A stretch of 64,000 nt of DNA. Source: Candidatus Sericytochromatia bacterium S15B-MN24 CBMW_12 (GTDB taxonomy: Bacteria > Cyanobacteriota > Sericytochromatia > S15B-MN24 > UBA4093). Shown in pieces: positions 57,656-64,000 of this stretch (position 1 is the first letter of the stretch; each line of letters opens with the position of its first letter). The stretch spans positions 1 through 64,000 of the forward strand of contig DAZV01000026.1 in NCBI GenBank assembly GCA_002083825.1, read 5' to 3'. The notes under the pieces are model-generated. The model did not search any database and had not been told where the DNA came from. It saw only the letters and a list, made by a program, of their open reading frames with translations. Position numbers and translations under genes: made by a program.

Positions 57656-58156
57656 ATGATGAAGACCAACAACGAAGCACGATTCTGGATTCTCGAGCCC
57701 GAGAAGGTGATTCCTGAGATGGAAAACTTCTTCGGCATCCGGAGAGGCCAGCGGAGCCGCTACCTTCAGCGGAAAGACTTCCTTCCCGACACCCTGAGCC
57801 ACATGCAGCCAAAGCAACTCGTGGATACAGCGACTCATTCCGGATTCATCCCGATCCGGATGGGCGAAGATGGCAAGCGGCTTATTGCTCGCGACGTGGA
57901 GAAGATGCTCGGCGGCGTGGCGTGGCGCTTCATGCACCAGGCCGTCGAACACCTCGGACAAGTCGCTCCCGATGCCTACAAGACCCTCCACGCGGTTATG
58001 GCTCGCCTGCCGCTTGTGACTAACGAGATGATAGCCGAGCGGCTCGGTTATCGCGACGTTTCAACGGTTTACGACCACCTGAACAAGGCCATGGGGGTTG
58101 TATATGACTACCTGCGCTGCGTTGCGGATGGCTGGCCGGTCGAGAGTGGCGCTTAA
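57656..58156 (+). CDS. Putative phage late-gene regulator, HTH-like
   Basis: About 166 aa (ATG 57656 or 57659). The C-terminal part has a helix-turn-helix look: MARLPLVTNEMIAERLGYRDVSTVYDHLNKAMGVVYDYLR. The N-terminal half is unassigned. It is the last gene before a 190-bp gap, as late regulators often are. No sigma-factor homology was seen. Confidence 0.55.
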   Translation: MMKTNNEARFWILEPEKVIPEMENFFGIRRGQRSRYLQRKDFLPDTLSHMQPKQLVDTATHSGFIPIRMGEDGKRLIARDVEKMLGGVAWRFMHQAVEHLGQVAPDAYKTLHAVMARLPLVTNEMIAERLGYRDVSTVYDHLNKAMGVVYDYLRCVADGWPVESGA

Positions 58157-58346
58157 TGCGGTGTTACAAAACGCCCATGTTTTGAACCACGCTCATAGCT
58201 ATGGATACGCCCACGTCAATCCCCTATAGTGGGTATTGTCCCTCGTTCCGCAAGCGGCGCGCTGACAATTCATCGTCCTTCTCGACTCCACACGCAAGAG
58301 GCCTCCTGAGCAATCGGGGGGCCTTTGGCGTTTCTCCGAGGTGCTC
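58157..58346. promoter_or_regulatory. 190-bp gap with symmetric elements and a terminator
   Basis: It contains a hairpin CAAAAC / GTTTTG near 58165-58183, a CATAGCTATG palindrome nearby, and a terminator AGGCCTCC / GGGGGCCT followed by TTT at 58299-58326. A late promoter would be expected here, but no good -35/-10 pair was seen; a phage-encoded factor may be needed. Confidence 0.4.
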
Positions 58347-58769
58347 ATGGCGTGGATTGTCACCAACAAGGGCGATCAGGATTGCCGCAGGTTGGCGGAT
58401 CGTCACTACACCCGACAGAAGCCCGGCAACAAGCAGTTTTGTCGGCCTGGCCACAACCTAGTCTTGAGGACGCCAGAGGGTGATGCGGTCTGGGTGACGT
58501 GGCGAGGCATCCGAGATGACGGGCAAGACGCCTGGGAATGCACGATCTTCCGCAACGAGTCACAACACCTTTCGTCCGACCTGATCCGAAAAGCGGTGGA
58601 GATCACCCTGCGGGAGTGGGGAGCGCCGCCGCCCGGTGGGCTTATCACGTACGTCCAAGAGGCTCGGATCGCATCGGCGAATCCGGGCTTTTGCTTTAAG
58701 CGAGCCGGCTGGAAAACTGACGGCCGCTCCAAGCGTCGCAGTTACCTGCGGCTGCGGCTATCCGCCTGA
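58347..58769 (+). CDS. GNAT-like phage protein of unknown role
   Basis: 140 aa; ATG 58347 follows GAGGTGCTC. ADRHYTRQKPGNKQFCRPGHNLVLRTPEGDAVWVTW, CTIFRNESQHLSSDLIRKAVEITL and NPGFCFKRAGW suggest an acyltransferase-like alpha/beta fold. The HY near the start and CFKRAGW near the end are conserved in a family I recall from phages and genomic islands. The Mu Mom DNA-modification enzyme also has a GNAT fold with an early HY. A DNA-modification role is a guess, favoured only by the two methyltransferases nearby. Confidence 0.5.
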   Translation: MAWIVTNKGDQDCRRLADRHYTRQKPGNKQFCRPGHNLVLRTPEGDAVWVTWRGIRDDGQDAWECTIFRNESQHLSSDLIRKAVEITLREWGAPPPGGLITYVQEARIASANPGFCFKRAGWKTDGRSKRRSYLRLRLSA

Positions 58770-58778
58770 GAGGTGCTC

Positions 58779-58997
58779 ATGGATCAACATCTCGTCAACT
58801 CTGTGAAAACCCGCCAAGACGCATGGGTGGAGCACCACAAAAAGCGCGGGCCGGGCTACGAGGCAATCCTGGTTTGCGAGCGATGCGCCAAGGAGCACAC
58901 CGCCTGGATCGTCCCTGAGTCGAATCAGGCAAGGCCGAAGTATTGTGGCCTCAAGTGTCGCCGGGAGGCCGCTTATGAACGGCGGAAGGCGCTATGA
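58779..58997 (+). CDS. Small zinc-finger-like protein
   Basis: 72 aa with the same leader GAGAGGTGCTC as the gene before. EAILVCERCAKEHTAWIVPE, then RPKYCGLKCRREAAYERRKAL. Two CxxC/CxxxC pairs spaced about 25 residues apart give one zinc site, as in HNH-associated or MYM-type fingers. No catalytic His-Asn-His is seen. Confidence 0.55.
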   Translation: MDQHLVNSVKTRQDAWVEHHKKRGPGYEAILVCERCAKEHTAWIVPESNQARPKYCGLKCRREAAYERRKAL

Positions 58998-59101
58998 CGT
59001 GCGCTGGCTGTGGCCTGGCTGGCATCCTCTTGCCCTTGACGATCGGGCGGCGGGTGGTGCTGGTCTGCATGCCCTGCATTTCGAGCGGGGCGAAAGTTTA
59101 G
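58994..59101 (+). CDS. Mini protein of 35 residues with two CxxC motifs
   Basis: Starts in the ATGA overlap: MTCAGCGLAGILLPLTIGRR, then VVLVCMPCISSGAKV. CAGC and CMPC could form one zinc ribbon. It ends at 59101, before a long gap. Supported by coupling and Cys spacing only. Confidence 0.45.
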   Translation: MTCAGCGLAGILLPLTIGRRVVLVCMPCISSGAKV

Positions 59102-59385
59102 TCTCCTGCGTCGTCACATCTTGCGAGGCGATTAGTTCCGCTGCGGCCTAGTGCTGCGGTGCTCCGGGCAGCTCGGAGGCCTCGCCCATCTTGCACGGTA
59201 AGCCCTCGTGGTGAGCGCGGGGCAAAGGGTGAATGATCAGCGGGGCGCTTAGGGCGTTGACATCTCGCCCCCTAGACTCGCTGGTCAGCCGTGCAACCAA
59301 TAGCCCGGTATGCGCCGGGTGTACCTCGCTGGCTCGAAAGGCTGACGGGGGAGCATCACCGAGTGATCGGCCGATGCGACGAGGT

Positions 59386-59418
59386 GGCCGCTCCGTGGCT
59401 GGAGCGGCCTTTAGTTTT
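59386..59418 (+). terminator. Strong rho-independent terminator
   Basis: A perfect 9-bp stem GGCCGCTCC / GGAGCGGCC with a 6-base loop and TTTAGTTTT. It ends whatever is transcribed from the 59.1-59.4 kb gap or the upstream genes. Confidence 0.85.
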
Positions 59419-59468
59419 GAAGATGGTCCGGGCAACGTGCGGAAACGCTACCTGCTGTTCCCGGGTCT

Positions 59469-59513
59469 TGAGGGGCGTGGCGCCTTGGAAGGGTTCGACT
59501 CCCTTCCCCTCGA
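59469..59513 (+). ncRNA. tRNA-like minihelix (acceptor plus T-arm only)
   Basis: TGAGGGG (59469-59475) pairs with CCCCTCG (59506-59512) as a 7-bp acceptor with one G-U pair, followed by A at the discriminator position. A T-arm AAGGG / TTCGACT / CCCTT (59489-59505) stacks on it with the canonical TTCGA loop. Between the two are only 13 bases where D- and anticodon arms should be. It could be a tRNA remnant, an attachment site or a tRNA mimic. Confidence 0.4.
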
Positions 59514-59517
59514 TTCA

Positions 59518-59579
59518 AGCCAGGCTAGCCCGACGGGGCGAACGGATGGAGCTCCACCGCCATCCTGCCTGGCTCTTTT
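59518..59579 (+). terminator. Terminator with long loop before the small membrane protein genes
   Basis: 8-bp arms AGCCAGGC (59518-59525) and GCCTGGCT (59567-59574), then CTTTTA. The loop can form an inner stem. It follows the tRNA-like fold directly, as tRNA terminators do. Confidence 0.6.
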
Positions 59580-59606
59580 ATGAGGTGGCAATGAAAGGTG
59601 GTTGAA

Positions 59607-59978
59607 GTGGACAAAGCGATTCAAGCGGCGATGCCCTCGGTGACTGAGGCGATCTCCAGGATGGCGCAGTCACTCGGTATTGCGGCGGAGCATCTTTATG
59701 GCGTCCTGATCAAGCAGATGGTTGCCGAGGGCGTGGCTTACGCGTCTATCTGTGTTGTCGTCCTCTTGCTGTCGCTGGCATTGGCGATCGGAAGTATCGT
59801 CGCGCTAAGGCGTGCGCTTAAGGGTGGGTCAGAGGCTCTTTATGGGGTTGCTCTGGTCACGGGGATTCCGGCCTTGATGATAGGCGTCATAGCTCTCACT
59901 GAGCTTCCTGAGAACGTGATGAAGACGCTTAACCCGGAATACTACGCGATCGAGCGAATCATAAAGCAGCTGAAGTAG
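59607..59978 (+). CDS. Small membrane protein, holin-like candidate
   Basis: About 123 aa from GTG 59607, with AAAGGTGG ahead; GTG 59598 is the alternative. An amphipathic N-terminal part, then two membrane helices (YASICVVVLLLSLALAIGSIVAL and ALYGVALVTGIPALMIGVIAL) and a charged C-terminus. Two-helix topology and position before the packaging genes would suit a holin, but no lysin is visible nearby. Confidence 0.5.
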   Translation: MDKAIQAAMPSVTEAISRMAQSLGIAAEHLYGVLIKQMVAEGVAYASICVVVLLLSLALAIGSIVALRRALKGGSEALYGVALVTGIPALMIGVIALTELPENVMKTLNPEYYAIERIIKQLK

Positions 59979-60007
59979 TTCTGAGGCAAGCAGAGGAGGG
60001 CGGGGTG

Positions 60008-60172
60008 ATGAAGCTGATTGAAGTGAAGGCCCTCACGCTAGTCGAGGGAGCGTCTTACCAACTCCACGTTGACGCCTGGGGCTTGTTCTGGCTCGCGGTG
60101 GGACTGGGGATCGTTTGGGCGCTATGCACTAGCCCATCGGTCAAGATCAACGTGAGAGGGAAGGGCGAGTGA
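60008..60172 (+). CDS. Small single-pass membrane protein
   Basis: 54 aa from ATG 60008, with GAGGAGGGCGGGG ahead. MKLIEVKALTLVEGASYQLH, then WGLFWLAVGLGIVWALCTS and a basic end (VKINVRGKGE). Its stop shares a base with the next ATG. Possibly part of a lysis or membrane cassette with its neighbours. Confidence 0.5.
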   Translation: MKLIEVKALTLVEGASYQLHVDAWGLFWLAVGLGIVWALCTSPSVKINVRGKGE

Positions 60173-60327
60173 TGAAGAATTTATCCTTCATGGTGATGTT
60201 CGCCGTGATGCTGACCTGGCAAGCGATGCGAGGCGAGGTGGCCTGGGCGATGCTAAACGCCGCCTGCCTGACCTACTGGACTTGGCGGGCGATTGCCGGT
60301 GATAACTCACCGCTTACAAGGCGCTAG
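60172..60327 (+). CDS. Small membrane protein
   Basis: 51 aa from the TGATG junction. MKNLSFMVMFAVMLTWQAMR, then VAWAMLNAACLTYWTWRAIAG. Met- and Trp-rich, one or two membrane helices. Third of three consecutive small membrane proteins. No family recognised. Confidence 0.45.
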   Translation: MKNLSFMVMFAVMLTWQAMRGEVAWAMLNAACLTYWTWRAIAGDNSPLTRR

Positions 60328-60546
60328 GACGAACGCAAGGTGATAGGCCTATGCAATCCCTATCCGGTGAGCGTATGGCTTGCTGGTGAGGCGCTGAGAG
60401 AGTGCTAGGGGTGCCTAGGGCCTGAGAGTGAGGCATAGGCCCCCATAGGTTCTTCCGGGTGGGTATTATGCGCGGCTACACGGGGGCGCGGTCTTTTCCT
60501 AGACGCAGAAATCCCCATGGGGGGTTCCGGTACCAGTGGAGGCACG
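60328..60546. other. 219-bp gap before the terminase genes, candidate packaging site
   Basis: No gene. GGCCTATGC (60346-60354) and GCATAGGCC (60433-60441) form a 9-bp inverted repeat about 80 bp apart. GTGCCTAGGGCC and other CCTAGG-like words lie between. A CCCCATGGGG palindrome sits at 60513-60522, just before terS. Terminase small subunits bind DNA near their own gene in many phages, so cos or pac may be here. Confidence 0.4.
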
Positions 60547-61161
60547 ATGGCAACCCAAACGGAGATTGCGAAGCACCTTGATCTGAGCGTGCGGAAGGTC
60601 CGGGACCTGATGGCTGATGACGTCATCCCGAAGGACGGCGACCTTGACGCTTGCCGCGTGGCCTACATTCGCAACCTTCGCGAGAAGGCAGCAGGCCGGA
60701 GCATGAGCGGCAGCGGGAGCGGCGACTACGAAACCGAGAAGCTACGACTCACCAAAGCCCAGGCCGACAACGAGGAGCAGAAGGCCGAGAAGTCGCGCCT
60801 TGAAGTCGAGGCAATGCGAGCCCGACTCCTCGATGCCGATCGGGTCTTGCAGATGTGGACCGGCATGACCGCTGCAATGCGAGCCAAGATGCTGGCGATC
60901 CCGAGCAAGGGCGCGTCCCTGGTGATGGCGGCTGACTCGCAAGTTGAGAGGGAGGGCATCCTGCGAAGCCTCGTCTATGAGGCCTTGAACGAACTCGCGG
61001 AGAGGGAGGCCATGGACTATGTCAATGGAACCTTATCTGAATCTGGCGAGTCGCTGGACGTCGATCCTGAAACCGCCTCCGAGCCTGACGGTGACGGAAT
61101 GGGCGGACACGACGCTCCGCCTAAGCGCCGAAGACAGCGCCGAGCCCGGGCAGTTCAGTAG
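60547..61161 (+). CDS. terS: Terminase small subunit
   Basis: 204 aa from ATG 60547 after GGAGGC. N-terminal HTH (TQTEIAKHLDLSVRKVRDLMADDVIPKDG) like lambda Nu1. A coiled coil follows (YETEKLRLTKAQADNEEQKAEKSRLEVEAMRARL) and then the oligomerisation part. The C-terminal 45 residues are low-complexity and end in a basic RRRQRRARAVQ. That tail is encoded in the 143-bp overlap with terL. It recognises phage DNA for packaging. Confidence 0.85.
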   Translation: MATQTEIAKHLDLSVRKVRDLMADDVIPKDGDLDACRVAYIRNLREKAAGRSMSGSGSGDYETEKLRLTKAQADNEEQKAEKSRLEVEAMRARLLDADRVLQMWTGMTAAMRAKMLAIPSKGASLVMAADSQVEREGILRSLVYEALNELAEREAMDYVNGTLSESGESLDVDPETASEPDGDGMGGHDAPPKRRRQRRARAVQ

Positions 61162-62968
61162 CGCCCGAGCCCCCTACCAGCGCGGGATCATGGATGCGGT
61201 TTCCGATCCGATGATCCCCGAAGTCGTGGTGATGAGCTCGGCACAGGTCGGCAAGACCCTGCTCCTCAAGGCCATGATCGGCTATCACATCGACCAGGAC
61301 CCGGCACCGATCCTCCTAGTGCAGCCCACCGTGGACATGGCCAAGACCTTCTCCAAAGACCGGCTCGCCCCGATGGTGCGCGATACCCCGGCCCTGCGAG
61401 GCAAGGTCAAAGATCCGCGCTCGCGGGACAGCGGCAACACGGTTCTGCAAAAGCAGTTCCCCGGCGGCCACATCACCCTCGCGGGCGCAAACGCTCCGGC
61501 GGGGCTGGCGAGCCGGCCTATCCGAATCGTGCTCATGGATGAGGTTGATCGCTTCCCGGCATCGGCCGGCAGCGAGGGCGACCCGGTATCACTGGCGAAG
61601 AAGCGCACCGCGACCTTCTGGAATCGAAAGATCGTCCTCGTCTCGACGCCGACCCTCAAGGGGATCTCTCGAATCGAGACGGCTTACGAGCAGTCGGATC
61701 AGCGGCGTTACTACGTGCCCTGCCCTCATTGCGAGCATTTCCACGTCCTCGAATGGGCGCGGATCTCGTACCCAGAGGGCAAGCCCGAACAAGCCGCGAT
61801 CGCCTGCCCTGAGTGCGGCGTCCTGATCGAGAACTCGCACAAGCCCCGAATGCTCAAGCTTGGGGAATGGCGGGCGACGGCTGAATTCAAGGGCGTTGCA
61901 GGTTTCCACCTGAGCGAGCTTTACAGCCCGTGGCGCACCTTCGGGGACGTGGCCACGGACTACGAGCGAGCGAAGGACGACCCGCAGCAGCTCAAGACCT
62001 GGATTAATACCAGCCTTGGCGAGACGTATGCCGAGAAGGGGGAAGCCCCCGAATGGCAGCGTCTCGTAGACAAGCGCGAGGACTACCCGCTAGGCTCGGT
62101 CCCGGCTGACGTGCTCTTTCTCACGGCAGGCGTGGACGTGCAAAAGGATCGCCTAGAGATGGAGATCGTTGGCTGGTGCGCTGGCAAGCGGTCTTATTCG
62201 GTCGATTACCAGGTCATCATGGGCGACACCGAGAAGCCCGACCCCTGGGACGAACTGCGGGAGATCATCACGGGCGGGCAATGGGAGCATGCTTCCGGCA
62301 TCCTCTTGCCGCTCAGGTACACGGCCATCGACTCGGGATACCGAACGACGCTGGTCTATGACTTCTGCCGCTCGGTAGGGATGAGCAAGGCCGCACCCAT
62401 CAAGGGCATGGACGGCCAGCACATGGTCATCTCTCAACCTCGGCCCATCGACCGGAAGAAGGACGGCAAGAAAGCATGGCGCGGGCTCAAGCTCTACACG
62501 GTGGGATCCTCGGTCATCAAGTCCGAGATCTACTCCTGGCTTGGGCTGAACAAAGGCGAGGACGGCAGCGCCCCGCCTGGCTATATGCATTTCCCGCAGT
62601 ACGAGGATCGGCACTTCAAGGAGCTAACTTCCGAGCAAGTCCAGATCCGCATGGTCAAGGGCGTCCCCCGGCAAGTCTGGGTGACGACTCCCGGCGTGCG
62701 AAACGAACCGCTCGACTGCCGAGCCTATGCGCGAGCAGCAGCGGCCATCGTCGGGATGGACCGCTATCGAGAAAGGGACTGGGAAGCATTGGCAAAGCAG
62801 TTCGGACCCGTCAAGAAAGCCAAGGGCAAGCCTGAGAAGGCCCCGGAGGCTACCAAGGAACCTGAGAAGCAGGAAGACACCCCACAGCCCAAGCCAGAGC
62901 CCAAGAAGCCGCCTCGAAAGAGGCGGTCTTCTTATTTGGATGGCTCTCGGCTGGAAGGCTACTTGTAG
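61019..62968 (+). CDS. terL: Terminase large subunit (lambda GpA-like)
   Basis: 649 aa. N-terminal TVTEWADTTLRLSAEDSAEPGQF and ARAPYQRGIMDAVSDP are classic GpA starts. ATPase: MSSAQVGKTLLL (Walker A), RIVLMDEVDRFP (Walker B), VSTPTLKG (coupling motif). A zinc-ribbon pair follows (CPHCEHFHVLEW ... IACPECGVLIE). Nuclease part: LTAGVDVQKDRLEMEIVGW and AIDSGYRT with the acidic residues. A Lys/Pro-rich tail ends the protein. It cuts and pumps DNA into heads. The start lies within terS. Confidence 0.93.
   Translation: MSMEPYLNLASRWTSILKPPPSLTVTEWADTTLRLSAEDSAEPGQFSSARAPYQRGIMDAVSDPMIPEVVVMSSAQVGKTLLLKAMIGYHIDQDPAPILLVQPTVDMAKTFSKDRLAPMVRDTPALRGKVKDPRSRDSGNTVLQKQFPGGHITLAGANAPAGLASRPIRIVLMDEVDRFPASAGSEGDPVSLAKKRTATFWNRKIVLVSTPTLKGISRIETAYEQSDQRRYYVPCPHCEHFHVLEWARISYPEGKPEQAAIACPECGVLIENSHKPRMLKLGEWRATAEFKGVAGFHLSELYSPWRTFGDVATDYERAKDDPQQLKTWINTSLGETYAEKGEAPEWQRLVDKREDYPLGSVPADVLFLTAGVDVQKDRLEMEIVGWCAGKRSYSVDYQVIMGDTEKPDPWDELREIITGGQWEHASGILLPLRYTAIDSGYRTTLVYDFCRSVGMSKAAPIKGMDGQHMVISQPRPIDRKKDGKKAWRGLKLYTVGSSVIKSEIYSWLGLNKGEDGSAPPGYMHFPQYEDRHFKELTSEQVQIRMVKGVPRQVWVTTPGVRNEPLDCRAYARAAAAIVGMDRYRERDWEALAKQFGPVKKAKGKPEKAPEATKEPEKQEDTPQPKPEPKKPPRKRRSSYLDGSRLEGYL
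62909..62937 (+). terminator. Terminator-like GNRA hairpin inside the terL 3' coding end
   Basis: Perfect 7-bp stem CCGCCTC / GAGGCGG closed by GAAA, then TCTTCTTATTT. It lies 30 bp before the terL stop and encodes part of the basic tail. If it ended transcription it would truncate the message, so it may be weak, or expression of late genes may rely on antitermination. Confidence 0.5.
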
Positions 62969-62980
62969 GAGGCCACAGCC

Positions 62981-63184
62981 ATGGCATGGACAAACGACCA
63001 GATCCGAGCCTTGGAGATGGCCTACTCCCAGGGCGTCTTGGAGGTCGAATACCCGGACGGCACACGGAAGAAGTTCCGTTCCCTCGATGAGATGGAGCGG
63101 ATCCTGAACCGGATGCAGAAGCAGGCCAGCGGGGCCACGCGCAACAGCGGTAGGCGCTTCGCCTACTACGACAAGGGGCTTTGA
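62981..63184 (+). CDS. Phage head-tail joining protein, gpW-like
   Basis: 67 aa with TAGGAGG ahead. AWTNDQIRALEMAYSQGVLEVEYPDGTRKKFRSLDEMERILNRMQ follows the gpW pattern: helix, SGVLEVEY strand, R-SLDEM helix. The small protein sits in the lambda gene order between terminase and portal. It stabilises packaged DNA and joins head and tail. Confidence 0.85.
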   Translation: MAWTNDQIRALEMAYSQGVLEVEYPDGTRKKFRSLDEMERILNRMQKQASGATRNSGRRFAYYDKGL

Positions 63185-63186
63185 CG

Positions 63187-64000
63187 ATGAATCCGATTGA
63201 CAGGCTGATTCTCGGCATTGCTCCTGGCTGGGGCATGAAGCGGCTCCAGCACCGCGCCGCCGCTCAGGTCTACGATAAGCGGGTCCGGAGCTACGACGCC
63301 GCGAGCAAGGGCCGCAGAACCAAAGGCTGGAACGCCAGCGGAACGAGCGCCAATGCCGAGACGGACGGCGGAGCGACCATCACCCGGAACCGCGCCCGCG
63401 ACCTGGCCCGAAATAACGCCTATGCAGGCAAGGCCTTGACGGTCATCACGTCCAACACCGTGGGAACCGGCATTCGAGGGCAAACCAAGGGGCCGAACAA
63501 GACCCGCACGAAAGCGGCATCGACTCTCTGGCAAGGATGGGCGGAAACGACCGCCTGTGACTTCGACGGACGGAACGACCTATACGGCCTGCAAGCCCTC
63601 GCCATGGAGACGGCAGCGCGGGATGGCGAGGCGATAATCCGCTTCCGGCGAGACAAGAGCCTCAAGATACCGCTCCAGTTGCAAGTCTTGGAGGCTGACT
63701 TCCTGGACACGACCCGCCGAACCGGCGACAACGGGAACGCGGTCATTCAGGGGATCGAGGTCAACGCCGCAGGGAAGGCCGTGGCCGCGTGGCTCTACGA
63801 GCAGCACCCCGGCGATACCAACTGGCTAGGGCGTCTCTCGCGCAAGCACACAAGCCAGCGCGTTCCCATCGATCAGATCTCCCGCGTCTACCGGCAAGAC
63901 CGAGCGGGGCAGCTTCGGGGCGTCTCCTGGTTCGCTCCCATCGTCATCCCGCTCCGTGACCTTGACGCTTTCGAGGATGCCCGACTCTTGCAACAGGTGA
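63187..64000 (+). CDS. Phage portal protein, lambda family (partial)
   Basis: 271 residues are visible and the frame runs off the window. MNPIDRLILGIAPGWGMKRL, RAAAQVYDKRVRSYDAASKG, TITRNRARDLARNNAYAGKALTVITSNTVGTGI, ETAARDGEAIIRFR, LQVLEADFLDT and VYRQDRAGQLRGVSWFAPIVIPLRDLDAFEDARLL are all lambda gpB (Phage_portal_2) features. It forms the dodecameric channel at one head vertex. Confidence 0.92.
   Translation, partial: MNPIDRLILGIAPGWGMKRLQHRAAAQVYDKRVRSYDAASKGRRTKGWNASGTSANAETDGGATITRNRARDLARNNAYAGKALTVITSNTVGTGIRGQTKGPNKTRTKAASTLWQGWAETTACDFDGRNDLYGLQALAMETAARDGEAIIRFRRDKSLKIPLQLQVLEADFLDTTRRTGDNGNAVIQGIEVNAAGKAVAAWLYEQHPGDTNWLGRLSRKHTSQRVPIDQISRVYRQDRAGQLRGVSWFAPIVIPLRDLDAFEDARLLQQV

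Larger units (their letters stand above)
59102..59606. other. 500-bp gap with two terminators and a tRNA-like minihelix
   Basis: No coding frame is convincing. It contains a strong terminator GGCCGCTCC / GGAGCGGCC plus TTTAGTTTT (59386-59418), a tRNA acceptor/T-arm-like fold (59469-59513) and a second terminator with arms AGCCAGGC / GCCTGGCT and CTTTT (59518-59579). The layout suggests one or two short non-coding transcripts each ended by its own terminator. Confidence 0.5.
37800..64000. mobile_element. Lambda-like tailed prophage, left part (right end outside window)
   Basis: It runs from the tRNA-Leu scar through integrase, immunity, recombination, replication, modification and packaging genes to a portal gene cut by the window end. 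The order terminase small, terminase large, gpW-like, portal is lambda-type. Apart from the leftward immunity genes, all genes from 41438 on read rightward in overlapping runs. No transposase or obvious decay was seen within it, so it may be inducible, but structural and lysis genes are not visible. Confidence 0.9.

Overview
The window is high-GC DNA from a diderm-type bacterium. Evidence for this is the many Sec-exported lipoproteins with L-x-G-C lipoboxes, an outer-membrane beta-barrel candidate and a periplasmic gamma-glutamyltransferase. The phylum cannot be fixed from the sequence alone; deep cyanobacterial relatives or a deltaproteobacterial-type lineage are guesses. Frameshifts, in-frame stops, displaced gene fragments and tRNA scars show much rearrangement.

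Region 1 (1-11.8 kb) is an accessory, defence-like island. It holds a nucleotidyltransferase paired with a large HTH protein with a HEPN-like tail (262-3169), a sensor histidine kinase whose C-terminus is fused to the end of an IS630 transposase (3325-5814), SEC-C proteins, a three-gene cassette of unknown function whose middle gene has an in-frame stop (7321-8632), and an AbiE-like pair with a frameshifted toxin gene (9015-11052). Three degenerate tRNA-Val-like 3' halves (about 3.2, 6.1 and 11.2 kb) punctuate the island. Copies 1 and 3 continue into the same terminator and the same IS630 end.

Region 2 (11.9-24.4 kb) is a minus-strand array of six paralogous lipoproteins plus an outer-membrane-like protein. 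Four of the lipoproteins carry six NHL repeats each. A response regulator and two membrane histidine kinases, the second with a degraded ATPase domain, are transcribed divergently from it.

Region 3 (24.4-37.8 kb) is chromosomal: a polX-znuA-znuC-znuB operon with four-base overlaps, a His-rich small protein convergent with it, a DUF1540 protein, another histidine kinase, a lipoprotein with an HExxH motif divergent from a GntR regulator, gamma-glutamyltransferase and a glyoxalase. A 219-bp piece of polX and the 5' end of the DUF1540 gene are duplicated about 5.5 kb away.

Region 4 (37.8 kb to the right edge) is a lambda-like tailed prophage inserted at a tRNA-Leu(TAA) gene. In order it has attL (a tRNA 3' half), integrase, a possible lysogenic-conversion gene, the immunity region (ImmA-like protein, repressor, three CTCA-N6-TGAG operators, Cro-like protein, antirepressor), a long train of tiny overlapping genes, ERF annealase and SSB, a replication organiser with an HNH domain and internal 7-bp iterons, DnaB helicase, cytosine and adenine DNA methyltransferases, RusA, a MazG-like protein, small membrane proteins, terminase small and large subunits, gpW-like protein and portal. 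The prophage is cut by the window end. The rest of the head and tail genes, lysis genes and an intact tRNA-Leu are predicted beyond it.
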